This document shows positions 1-11,488 of a stretch of 64,000 nt of DNA, one piece after another. Position 1 is the first letter of the stretch; each line of letters begins with the position of its first letter. Source of the DNA: Colocasia esculenta (lineage: Eukaryota > Streptophyta > Magnoliopsida > Alismatales > Araceae); NCBI GenBank assembly GCA_014218235.1, contig CM024753.1:178536348-178600347 (forward strand), in the 5' to 3' direction. The translations under genes were made by a program, and so were the position numbers. The notes under the pieces were generated by a model. That model did no database searches, was not told where the DNA came from, and worked only from the letters and a program-made list of their open reading frames with translations.

Positions 1-1637
1 AACTAAAAAGCGAGAAGTAAGAGGTACGATACCCTGGAAGTAGAACGCCGCTGCCCCAGGTATCCGCAAGTGCACCCTCTTCTTCTGGCAATCCATCACT
101 GCACCATACCGCTCTAACCAGTCCATACCCAAAATCACATCATAGTCATGTAACTGCAAGGCAAACAGACGGGCTGACAACAACTGATCCTGCAACTGCA
201 CAGGTACCTCCTCGAGACAGTAGGACGTAAGGACAAAGTCCCCTGTCGGCAACTCTACTGCTAACTCAACAGACTCTCCCGAACTCAACTCTCCAAGGGA
301 GTCTAAAAAGTCCTCAGACACAAAAGAGTGAGAGGCACCGGAATCAAACAAGACTCTAGCTGCACAACCAAAAACTGAAACAGTACCTTCCACCAGGTGA
401 GCTGCCTCCGCGTCTGCACGAGTCAAGTGGGTAACACGACCTCTACCTCTCGACCCACCAGAACCTCCGGTCTGCTGACGCTGCTGCACAGGTGCCTGCT
501 GCTGCTGCTGCTGCTGCACTCGGGGCTGTGACTGGGTCTGCTGCTGCGGCACACGAGGTAGCAAAGGACAATCTCGCGCCATATGACCCATCTGGTCACA
601 CCGGTAACACTGACCAGCAAAAGTACGCTGTACCTGCTGCGAAGGCTGACCTGTCGGCTGCTGAACACTCCCAACCGACTGCTGCCTCTGCTCTGCCTGC
701 CTCCTATCACGCCGAAACTTCCTCCGAGATCCTGACTTCGCCGTCGTCCCAGTAGAAGTGGACGCGTAGGAAGTCGCAGTCCTCGGGGTCGTCTGCACAC
801 TACCCTGCTGCTGGTGAGGCTGAGAAGGAACTACCTGCGTCTGAACCTCTGCACTCCGAGCACGAGTCCGCAAGGTGTCTGCCTCCAACGCTGCCGCTGT
901 CTGATAGGCCGCATCCAAGTCTGTGACACGAGCAACTATCAGCGCCTGCCTGAGCTCTGGCCTCAAGCCTCTCACGAACTGCTGAGTCCTCAGACCCTCA
1001 TCTCCCATAATCTGCGGAGCATAACGCCCTAGCTCCACAAATCTGGCCCTGTACTGCACCACAGTAGAGTCCCTCTGCTGCAAGTCCAGAAACTGGTACA
1101 ACCTCTCCGTCCGACGTAAGTAGGACAGAAGGCTCTCTCAAAAGAAACAACAAACTCCTGCCACGGAATCTGCCTAAGTGGGCGAGACTGAAAAGTAGTC
1201 TCCCACTCAGCGGACCACCAAGTCAACGCCTGCGCCTGCAACTGGTAACTGGCTAGCAGCACTCGCTCCTCTGGAACACACTCCATGGAACGAAAAGTCC
1301 GCTCCACTGCATCTAACCATGCTCGCGCTACATCTGGATCAGGCTGGCCCAAAAACTGAGGAGGCTGAAACTGCAAGAACTCCCTCAACACCCTCCCAGT
1401 ACCACCCTGGGGTACCGGCGCGTCACGGTGCTGAGCAACAAACTGAGCCATCCCCTCAAGAAATCGAGTCATGTCTAATCCCTGAGCTACCTGAGGTGGA
1501 GGTGGCGGCGGTGGAACAATACCACTATGTGCGTCCTGTGGCAAAGGCTGCGTCTGCTGAGGTGGCGGAGCATCTCCAACCTCCTGACGAGTCGCCTGCT
1601 CAGCCACTCCCTCTCTAGGACGTCGCCTAGGTGCCAT
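1..1637 (-). pseudogene. Ty3/gypsy gag-protease, element A (partial)
   Basis: Capsid-nucleocapsid and protease part of a Ty3/gypsy polyprotein, read leftwards and leaving the window at base 1. The ATG at 1635-1637 (protein start MAPRRRPREG) opens a proline/glutamine-rich N-terminus, followed by a retrotransposon gag domain (key words ARAWLDAVERTF and LTWWSAEWE). One frameshift near 1105-1120 moves the frame; the next frame continues through a Q-rich linker to a CX2CX4HX4C zinc knuckle (about 570-612, CYRCDQMGHMARDC). A retropepsin follows with the active-site word FDSGASHSF (about 330-350) and the usual ILGMDWL block (about 105-145). Apart from the single frameshift it looks well preserved. 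Reverse transcriptase and integrase would lie to the left, outside the window. Confidence 0.88.
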
Positions 1638-1789
1638 AGTACTATACACAGAGCAAAATACACACATAAATACACTAACTAACTCCGGGCTAAATAGCTA
1701 GATAGATAGCAAGCTACAGCGGCAGCTGTACTCTTTATACTCTGAGTTTACATGATAAGTATTTTCTTATATATATCTCATCAGACCAG

Positions 1790-1801
1790 GCTCTGATACC
1801 A
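1790..1801 (-). other. Primer-binding site of element A (tRNA-iMet)
   Basis: Minus strand TGGTATCAGAGC, complementary to the 3' end of plant initiator tRNA-Met. It lies three bases inside the TTACA end of the LTR at 1805. The stretch 1638-1789 is the untranslated leader between this site and the gag start. Confidence 0.85.
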
Positions 1802-1804
1802 AAC

Positions 1805-4800
1805 TGTAACGACCCAGAATCCGCATTACCAGTAACAACCAGTAACCCGAATTCTGACCCGCTAACCCACGAGACAAGCTCGGAAGGGTAGGAAGTGAAG
1901 TCCGAGGAGACTATATGTAAGAAGATACACACCATGCAAAGCTGTAAAATTCCACTATATGAACATATCATATACAACCTCAGAGTCTGAGCAAAGTACA
2001 GAGTACAGAAGTACAACAAAAAGGTACTACTCACTGCAGCTAGGGAGCACCAACACCGGAGTGGCTAGACTCGCCTGGAACGGGAGTCGACGAAGACCCA
2101 CCTGAAAGGGAAGGGAGTGAGTCTCAAGAAAAGAGACCCAGTAGGGAAAAGTAACCCCACCGGCAACAGAACTAAAGTGCGGAAAGTAAAAACTGAAAGT
2201 AAGTACACGTCGCACCACAACACAAAACTGTAAACCACGCGGCTCAGTAACACACACTCACACACACAGCAAGTAGGACTCAGCTAGGGTCTGTGGCTCG
2301 GCGTCCCGTCACCACAGAGGCTCTCAACCCCAGCCACGTGTGCACACTACAGACGCTCTCTCTCGCGTCTGGTCCACGACCGGTTTTTCCCCTACGCTTG
2401 ACCCTAGCGGTAGAGAAGGGGCTCCACGGAGACCGGCTCAAAACCACCACAAGGAGTACGCACAGGACAGAGTCGCACTCGACGTCCTGGCTCACTAGCG
2501 GAGGATAACCACACACTAGTCGTCTAGACGGAGTCGCACCCACGCCTAGGTAACACAACAGAAACGGGTACACGGTAACGCAACGCGCGTACAACAGACG
2601 GAACACACTCAATGTCTGAAACCCCGTACAGTAAGTAAACACCTCGTGCCACAAACAACTACTCAAATGCACAGGCGGAGTCACACTCTAAGCCTGGCCC
2701 ACTTGTGCTATTAGGGCGGACATCACATGTCAATCGCCTCTAAACACACAACTTAAGTCTGCTGGGACACAGGAGATTAACGGCCACATCGATTGCCGCC
2801 AATAAGAGGTAAACGGCACTCACCATGTCGTTTATCCTGATTAAACGGCAATCGACCTTGTCGTTTAAATCACCCCTGAAGATCTCAACGTCAACAGATG
2901 TGGACGTTGATCTCTTCAGTCCCCTAAACCCAGAACTGAACCGAATCAGTTCAAATGGGTAGCAAAACTCAATAACATTCTGACTGATGGAGGGAAACAC
3001 ATCCTCTCATCAATCCACCTACCAGAACATCAAAACAAACATTCTAACACCTAGATTGTCCAATTTACCCAAAATCCCGGCATGATATAACCCAAACCCT
3101 AAACCATGATTTGCACACCAATTCACTTAATTGGACATGCTGGTTTGCTGGGGAAGGTTATAGGGGTTAAGTCCCTACCTCAGAAAGCCTTAAGAATCCC
3201 CAAACAGCCACTAATCGCGCCGGATTCCCCCGAAGACTCCGCGCGAATCACACCAAAATCTCGCGTTTCCCGCCCGATCAAGCAACGCCACACGATCCAG
3301 GGGCTTCCCACGAGCTCAAATCAACCAACAGAAGCTGCGGAAATCAAGAAAAGCAAAGGTGGAGGGAAGGAGAGGAAAGGAGAAAGATAGGTTCTGCTCT
3401 CGGGCTGCCCTATTTCAACAGGACTGGTTAGTCGACGTCAACATCACTGGTCGCCTACTGAACCGCCTACAGACTGACGTCCAGATCCCATGTCGTTGAG
3501 TTCAATCTCAAACGTCCACATCGCTGGACGCTGACTCTGACTCAACGGCAAGCCCTGGCCGTCAACCCCAAGTCAACGACAATGGTCTTGTCGTCGACCA
3601 TACAGAACCACTACAGACCTAATAAGGATCCACTAAAGACCCGAGACCTTACACAAGCACCCAACATCCCAGACCTTCACGAGGTCGAGAAGGAACAACC
3701 AGGTGTCACCACGAGAGACACCGAGCAACCACGTGAGAAGCACCGTCTCACCACAGGCACGGCCACCTTAGACCTCCACCAGGTCGAGGGCCCAGTAGCA
3801 GAACCATCCTGCACCTCAGACACTCCACGAGGTCAGGGAACTACACACTCCGGTACCACGGACGGCACCAAGGAACGGGTTACTGAAACAACAGTCGGGT
3901 GCCTACCCAAGGCACCCCGAGAGAACACGCTACGCGGAACACCGCCACAAGCACAGGCCAACCAGGCCAGACCAACAAAGCCCATGAAATCTAGACATGG
4001 CTAGGCTACAACCACCGTGCAAGATTGGGCAATGAGACTCACTTTGAAACAACGTGAAACACCGCCACAGGCAGCTAAGAGAGGGACACATAGTCCACCC
4101 CTCTTGCTCGCCAGCCGCTGAATCCTGCCTACGACCTCCCCGGTAGAGTGAGGCTAGCGAGTCACAGCCAAGAACAACCACAAACATCGCCGTCTGGCCG
4201 AACTGCGGCCCCATGCCTGACTTCCCTACGCGGCTCCGAAACCAACGCAGAGTGAGGTAATGAGAAGGACTAGCTGGTCCGCGCTAGAAGAGCACCGAAA
4301 CCATCTCGGAGACCCAGACCAGCTAAGAGAGCTCTACAAATGACTCTACGCCACTGCCCCCACTGTTTTCCCCTTCTGCTCCAAGTCAGAGACTTGAGCA
4401 CGCCTGCCACCCGGAGAACTCCCTCTAACAGACGCGCGGGGCTGGGGGTCCCAGGTAATGGTAATAACCTGTCTCGCAGACAAGCCCTCAAGTGCCGAGC
4501 ACCGGGCGAAAGAGAACTGGCGTGGCAACCACCAACAGAAGCAACACAGCTGGCTCTTAACCAAGACAAGCCCAGCGGGCACAAGCACGCACGGCACCCC
4601 TTCCAGAAACCCCCAGAAGGGCCGTCGGCCAACGCCGGCACACACGGCATGGCCCGAGAACCCGGAACACCACTAGGTAGAACAGAAACCAAGGAACTAG
4701 AACGCAACCACAGGTGCATCGCCTTCTGAGCAAGAAGGCGACGGCCAACCTGTCGCCAACAAGTCGCGGCGAATAGGGTGCCGCCTTTTGACCTGAACGT

Positions 4801-6130
4801 GACGTGTCGAACCGTCGCATTCAGCATCAGAAGGCCGGACCCCAAGCGGGGCCACCATCCTGCAACAAAATGGCACAGAAGCCAGAAGGCAACAAGGAGA
4901 TCGTCGTAACCAAACAGCGGAACGCGACGAGGATCTTGCCACAACCAAAAAGCGACACACAGGGTGCCGCCTTCAGATTCAGAACGCGACGTATCGAACT
5001 GTCGCGTTCCTCATCTGAAGGCAGGGCCCTTGGGGCAGAACCACCTCAAGTCCCACACCCCAAAGGGCCACAAGGCCATGGCCCACATAGAAGGACTGGC
5101 CTCGTGCCAAGTTGGAGAGACCTCTCTCTAACCACTTGGACACGAGCCATCCTCCGCCACGATCGGAACTTGGAGACTGAAGAGCAGAGGGGAACGCGAC
5201 GGACAACCTGTTGCCACCAGAATGCGACAGGTTGCACGTTGCCTTCTGTCTGGTATAGCGACAGCTAACCTGTCGTGACCCCAGACAGAAGCCCAAACTG
5301 AGCAATGGGGCCATACCATGGTCCCACAAGCTACAAACTTACCTCCAAATGAAAGGGGGAGGGGAGCATTCCACGAATGCAAGTAAAAGAGGGCTCGAGG
5401 GGCAACACACCACCTCTTCTTGCCCACACACAACATGCATGAAGCTTTAAACACGTAGACGGAGCACAACCGGCAAGCGTCCATTCGTGCGAAACCACAA
5501 GGGAGCTCACGAGCATGGAATGGACCACCCAAAACTAAGCTCCATCTACACTAACAGGTATGGGAACAAGAGATCCCTACAATTTTGAAGAACCAAACCC
5601 ACGAGGGCCTTCATGACAACACGGCCGCCTCCTCCTCGCTCCACGTCGCTCTACTACTCCGCCACGGGCTCGCCGGCGACTCCACCACGCCCAAGCCACT
5701 GGAGGAAGAGGGGAAAGCCTCCCTACCTCGGAGAGGAGGAGGGAAGAATAAGGGAAAGCAAAGAGAATAAAGAGGCGCCTGCCAAACTTAAGCCCTCGGA
5801 ACTGAGTTCGCGACAAGATGTCTGTCACGTCCTCAACTAGAACGTGACGCCTACCTCGTCGCCTTCTCAAAAGTTCCGACAGGTCTTCTGCCAACCTGAC
5901 AGCCTCCAGACCACGTGTCACACATACAGGCTACTCAGGTGAACGCGACAGCTGGCATGTCGCTTTAACACCTACGCTGTGGACACATGGCACACTAGCC
6001 AACAGACAATGGGAACGCGACACAGACAGTAATGCGTCGGCTTTGGCCGCCGCGATACAAAGCAGAGATGTGTACAGTTTACCGGCCGCGTTCTCACACC
6101 GAATCGCGTCCTCTGTTTTGGAGGCGATTC
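1805..6130 (-). mobile_element. 5' LTR (at least its proximal part) of element A
   Basis: Non-coding sequence bounded on the left by + strand TGTAACGACCC (LTR 3' end on the minus strand, next to the PBS). It is recognisably the inverted homologue of solo LTR S1 at 24064-26591. For example, 4260-4470 reversed matches about 25550-25770, the segment around 5560-5600 reversed matches about 24765-24795, and 5810-6010 reversed matches about 24290-24450. It is full of CpG-rich inverted motifs of the GCGAC...GTCGC type. Its outer limit is uncertain: homology to S1 fades near 6.0-6.2 kb, but the next TG-type boundary is at 8125. The many short ORFs here have no family features. Confidence 0.7.
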
Positions 6131-6773
6131 CATGTCACCCGAGAAACGAAAAAAAAAAAAGGAAACAGTAGGATATGTATAAAAGGAAGAAGAGAAAAGA
6201 CAGAAAAATTAAACACACAACATGATTTGCATGGTACAAAGCAAATAAAAGGAATAGTGCCACGTGGGGCACAAAGGAAGGGGGTAATCAAAAGGAAAAC
6301 GTGAAAAGACGTCCCACCGTGATCGCTAATTTGTAGACGCTGCTTTTCCATTCCCTGCTTTTCCGAGGTTCCTTCGGGACCCCGAAGAAGGGAAGAAAGA
6401 GAGAGAGGCCCACAAAGAGGGGGATATAAACGGGGGAAAAGAAAAAGATCGTAATCGCCAAACACGCGAGGGTGCCGAATGGAGAATGCACGGCGAGGGG
6501 TGCGGGTGGAAGAAGTGATCGTGGAGAATACCAATTGGAGTGTGGGGAGATTGCGCGGGGGATGTGGGTTCCTCTTCCTCTACGAGCACGGCCAGCCGTG
6601 GTAGAGGGCGCTTTCCGTGTTGATTACCCTGACAAAGAAAAAAGATAAAAATGAAAAGGGGATTAGCCACAAGAGTGTAGTATACAGTCCTAAAAAAAAT
6701 GGAATAACATAAATAAAGAATGGGAGTACTCATTGCGTGGTGGCTTTTAAACCCCTAAAAGTAGGTGTGCGTG

Positions 6774-6798
6774 TGTATGCATGTGTGTGTGTGTGCGA
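6774..6798. repeat. (TG)n microsatellite
   Basis: Imperfect GTGTGT run with interruptions, inside the LTR-like sequence. Confidence 0.6.
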
Positions 6799-7148
6799 AA
6801 AAGGAGTATAAGGGCTGCGTGGGGCCCAGAGGAGGTAAATAAAAAGAGCCATGTGGGGCCCGGAGGAGATGAAATGTAAATTAAAAGGGAGAAAGGGGAG
6901 GGGGTACTTCCCCGAATGTTGGACGGTGCGGCGGCGCTGCCGGCTGGACGGAGGAATAAGGGGAAGACGCTTCCGCCTCGCTTCGTTCAAGTGCACGTGG
7001 AGGAAGACGACGGGGATGTCGGCTCCGGACTCCAGAGGATCGAATGGATGGCTTGAAGTAGAAGGTCCCCCTGGGCCGGGGTCGAGACGGGAATCCAACA
7101 GCGCTTCGCCGCAGTGAGTGGACCCCTCCTACAAATGACCCTCGGGGG

Positions 7149-7159
7149 TCTATTTATAG
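7149..7159 (-). promoter_or_regulatory. TATA box of the LTR-like sequence
   Basis: Minus strand CTATAAATAGA is a near-perfect plant TATA box, preceded by GC-rich sequence. It would start transcription leftwards near 7120, towards element A gag. Confidence 0.45.
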
Positions 7160-8125
7160 GGGTCAGATGCTTGAATAGTGTTGCGCACAGCGGACGTGAC
7201 TATAAGAGTGAATCGCGTCTGCCCCAGCCGCCGCAATAAGAAACGCATCCGCAATGGCTGTCGCGATTAGGAAGCGCCGCATTTGCCGCTTGATTTGACA
7301 TAAAGCGCGATGATTACGGCCAGCGACCACCTTCAGAATCGCGTCGGGGATGACAGCCGCGTTATTGAAACGTGTCAGCCTTCCCTGCTGTGACTTCATT
7401 TTCGGCACGTGGGCCATAAATACGACGACTTCCGGGGTCTGGCATGTCAGACCTAGGACCTAATCGCGTCGGGTCAGGCGGACGCGATTCAGAGATTTTG
7501 TGTGATTCCAGCATCTAGGCGCTTGAGTGCGACGACTTTTGGGGCATAGGGCCTAATCGCGGTGGCTCAGGCCGACGCGCCTTTGATTTAAAACGCGTTG
7601 GGATGGGAAGATGGGATAAAGTATTTATGAATTTTGTTTATGAAAATCCTGCCAAAACCGACATTAGAATCGCGGCGCTCTCAGTGGACGCGTTCATAAA
7701 ATGGCGTTGGACATTTTCCATAAATAAAATAGATAATTCTTTATCGCGTCACACAAGGCTACCACGATAAGGACTCTTGGCCTTGTCGCTCCCCAGATGC
7801 CCGACGCGACTTGGAATCACATCCTCCTTGCCAGACGCATTTTAGCTATCTTCATTAACGCATCTAGCAGGCACGTTGCAACAATATGATCGCGCCCTGA
7901 AGACCCATCATGACTACATGAATGCGCCCCGAAGACCCATCGCGACAAGAAATGAAAGCCCACGACCTCCGGCCAGCCTTGGAAGTGAAGGGGAAGCACC
8001 AGGAAGAAAGGGTGAGATCTAGAAATATTGGAAAAACACTCTTGCAAGGCAATATGAGGGCCATTTATGGGATTATGGCGCAACATGAAATTTGCCCGCG
8101 GTGGAGTCAAATTCGCGTGTCTACA

Positions 8126-9152
8126 CCTAGGATCACTAAAATGTTCAAAGGTAGACAATCTCTCAACCAAAAACCAATTAAACTGGACCCTAGATAGTGC
8201 ATGATCCCAACTTTGAAACCCCCATGTTTTCCCCAATTTTTATCATGCCATTGATGAGTATTTCATGCTCAAAGCCCTGGTAAGAGCAAGTATCTGACTT
8301 CACATGTTCACTTTAAATCCATGTCCATGCTTAACCTCGTGCCATGAAACTTTATTATACATGCTACTTGATGTCAGGAATCCAATGACACTATTTTCCC
8401 CAATTTCTATCAACTACCCTTTTCAGATTTAATCGTTTTCTATCACTATGTTTGATTTTGTTTCATTGTGAAGTACCATGTGTATAACATGAACATATCA
8501 TGTCAGAAGTCAAATTACTTCCTACTATGGATACCTTGACCAATCTAGTTTCATTTAAAATTGATTTCGTGATTTTTTATCATGTATACGAATTTATATG
8601 AATTGTTGAAGTGCACTGTGTCAACCCTTGACTGCATGGACCGCAGTCCAAGGAAATCTGTGCAAGTTCCTGAGCTCGGGCCGAGACCTTGAGAATGCAA
8701 CGACCCGATTGGTCGCGTTCTCAATCGGGTCGCGACAAGGCCTCACGTCGTGTTAAGCGAACGCGACGGGACCCTACGTCGCGATCTTCTGATCACGTCG
8801 GTCTCGACCTGAACGCGTCGACCTGACACACCGCAACGAGGACCTTGTCGTCGCGTCGGCGTCTCGGCTGAATGAAATCGCTTCGGCCCAGTCTGTCGTG
8901 ACCTAAACGCAACGCTGGCCGATGTCTCGACCTGACTGTCTGTTTCTAAAAACCCTAATTTTCATACAAACCATGTTAATCATGCCATATAATCACTGTT
9001 TAGCCCTGAAATACATTCTTATGAACAGCAAGAACGGGTTAATGTAGAATTGCTATTATTCAAAGGATTTTTATTAATTAAAAGATGTGTGCACAACTAT
9101 CTCTTGCTAGCTTGATTACCTTACACATGCACACACTAAATGTGAAATTTTC
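8126..9152 (+). repeat. Element C 5' LTR, left piece
   Basis: Matches 41604-42630 of the 3' LTR closely, beginning at the shared CCTAGGATCACTAAA and ending at GTGAAATTTTC, where solo LTR D interrupts it. It includes a CpG-rich tract (8690-8940) of imperfect GCGACG/CGTCGC inverted motifs that is also present in the 3' LTR at 42170-42420. Confidence 0.85.
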
Positions 9153-10027
9153 TGTAACACCCCGGAAATTCAGTCATTTAAAAATTGAAAATGATAAATT
9201 CAATATTATCAAAATAGTACAAACGTACATGCCATTATCGTTTGCACGAGAACATATCGGAAAATTTCATAAAAATCATAGTTGAACCCTAAATAATATC
9301 CCTAATGGCCCATAAAGAAATTTGTGAAAAATAAAATCCGATTAGCCAAGTTGAAGGCATTTTGCAACTGATTATCATAATTAGGGAATAAGTCGAAAAA
9401 TCATTATCACATGTACTTAATGAAGCCCAAAAATAAAAATAAAATCATAGTTAGACTCCCAAGAATTTGAATTAACTAATTAATAATTGGGTCAAACCAC
9501 TCTTAGTGGACCAAAGAACAAAACCCATTGGCATTAAAACCCAAAAATTCGTAGGTATAAATAAACATAAATTAGAAAGGGCAATTACGGCAAACTCTAA
9601 GGCAATTAAACTTCCATGGCAACCTAAATTCATGCCCAACCATGTTAGGACATTTCCTAATGGCATTACTACTCTTATTGGGAGGAGAATCCTCAAATCA
9701 TGGAAGGTATCCAAGCTAGTTCTGCAACCCCCTTTCCTAAGCACATTAGGACTTGAATAAACCCTAAATCTATAAATAATCATCAAGAGACTTTTGGGGA
9801 AGGGTTACCATCGTGTTGGGGTCATGAGAGGATGAGCTAGGGCACCAGGAGAGGAGGAGGATGGCCAAGAACCAAGCTTCTTCTCCAACCCTTCACTGCT
9901 TCAACCTAGAAGTAGACACCTCTTAGAACCTCCTAAAGGTAGGTGATCTTGAGCTCAAACTTAACATGGCAAATGCCATCAGAAAGCTCTTCAAGTCTAC
10001 TTTCATTTATCCCTATTTTTCCCAATT

Positions 10028-10104
10028 TTAGATGTTGTCAAAAGGGGGAGAAACCTCAATGTGCATTAATTGATAAATTTTGTCATCATCAAAAAGGGGG
10101 AGAA
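10028..10104 (+). mobile_element. Remnant of copia internal 3' end left of the 5' LTR
   Basis: From TTTTAGATGTTGTC through the polypurine tract AAAAAGGGGGAGAA this stretch duplicates 20134-20212, the end of the copia internal region just before the 3' LTR. It therefore lies outside the complete element. It looks like the tail of a second, deleted copy that shared the left LTR. Confidence 0.75.
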
Positions 10105-11413
10105 TGTTGGGTTTTCATTCTAACGTTTACAGCAACATGTTTTTCGATGATGAATAACTTCAATTAAAGTTTGATATATGTAACACATGAAATAGAAACT
10201 AATGCAATACTTCATTATTTGTGTATTCAAAATACTTAGTTTTATATGTTTCATCATGTAGGTACAAATGCACAAAGTCAAGCTCTCTCCAAGTAAGTGA
10301 AAAAGATCACAAAAAGCAAAAACAAAGTCACCTGTCGACAGACACAAAAGACCTGTCGACAGATCTCATAGGTGTGGTCTGCCAGAAGACCCATAGTTCA
10401 GAAAGTCTTCATCTGTCAATAGATGACAGATCGACTGTCGACAGATCTCACAGTCCAGATATCCAGACTTATGTCGCTTGTACAAAAGAGCATATCTGTC
10501 GACAGATGGTCTTCGACTGTCGACAGATCTCACAGAGCTGAAGATCCATACTTCTGTCTTATTGTCTCCTGTCGACAGATGGCCAAGACCTGTCGACAGA
10601 CAGAGTACAATTCATATTACGGAAAGTTTCTAAGTTATCCTAGGAGGTGTTTCCAACTCTCACGTTTCTCCATGTGAGAACTCCTATATTTAAACACCTC
10701 TTAGAAGGAAATTTCGCAGAGAAGCAGCCACAACCAAAAACCCTAGAGCTACTCTAAGTTTCACAAGAGTTGCTGCTGCCCTGCTTCAGACTGCTGCACA
10801 GAGCCCTAAAGATCCGTCTATCCAGCAGTTCCTGAAAGAAGAACGTCGAGGATTCAACCTTCTCCATACTCAAAGTATTCAAGTTGAAGATTGGACTTCC
10901 CCCAGGCATTCTCAGAAGAGTTCTTCACCAGGATTTATTCTATCACTCAGAACTCTCCCTGTTTTCATATTTCTACCATCTGTGTGTGTTGTGGTGATTC
11001 AAGTGATCCTTGTGCTTGAGATCACGTGTGTGTGTTGTTCTGATCGTGGGTGCACATCAGAAAACACGTGTGTGTGAGTTGTAGTCATCGAACTCGCTGA
11101 TAAGCAGTTTTTCTGTGTGTGTGTGTGCCGTGGACGTAGGATACATGATTTGTGTACTCCGAACCACGTAAATCTTCGTGTCTTGTGGTTTGAACGATTT
11201 TCACGTTAGATGCTTGATAGGCACGTTGCATTCACACACTAGATAGATTGCTAACTCATCTACACATCATCAACACATCTAAGTCTCACGTTGATTCTAC
11301 AGAAAATTCAAAAGACTTTCTTGTGAAATTAAATTCATACTCTTAATTAGTAGTAATCTATTCAACCCCCCCCCCCCTCTAGATTACCATATTGGGATTC
11401 CGCAAACCTTTCA
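10105..11413 (+). repeat. Copia 5' LTR
   Basis: TGTTGGG...CTTTCA, 1309 bp. It matches 20213-21531, with a small difference around 11330 (the 3' copy has an extra AAGGGTTGTC-type segment) and point changes. It holds the paired palindrome array at 10332-10599, a TATA-like TATATTTAAAC at about 10683 and a poly-C run near 11365-11378 just before the end. Confidence 0.92.
10332..10599. promoter_or_regulatory. Array of paired CTGTCGACAG palindromes (5' LTR)
   Basis: Eight copies start at 10332, 10353, 10413 (degenerate), 10435, 10496, 10517, 10569 and 10590. They form four pairs with start-to-start spacing of 21, 22, 21 and 21 bp; the pairs recur every 73-83 bp. The array lies 80-350 bp upstream of the TATA-like sequence, so a U3 enhancer role is the natural reading. 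That is inference. Confidence 0.8.
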
Positions 11414-11415
11414 AT

Positions 11416-11428
11416 TGGTATCAGAGCC
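11416..11428 (+). other. Copia primer-binding site (tRNA-iMet)
   Basis: TGGTATCAGAGCC follows the LTR end CTTTCA after two bases (AT). Confidence 0.9.
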
Positions 11429-11488
11429 TAGTTTCTCCAATTTACTGCTTTATCTGGTTGATCTTACGATCAGGAGATTCACGGTCAA

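Larger units (their letters stand above)
6131..8125 (-). mobile_element. LTR-like sequence next to element A, with TATA box
   Basis: About 2 kb with no credible gene. Its right end reads ...GTCTACA on the + strand, so on the minus strand it starts TGTAGACACG, a typical LTR start. It abuts the truncated LTR of element C at 8126. Segment 7200-7810 again carries GCGAC/GTCGC-type CpG motifs. It is either the U3 side of an unusually long (6.3 kb) LTR of element A or a separate LTR element interrupted by A; I could not find an internal boundary that decides this. Confidence 0.45.

Noticed and set aside
2027..5921. Numerous 60-220 codon ORFs on both strands left of 6 kb
   Set aside because: They lie in a long LTR, overlap in many frames and carry no recognisable motifs.
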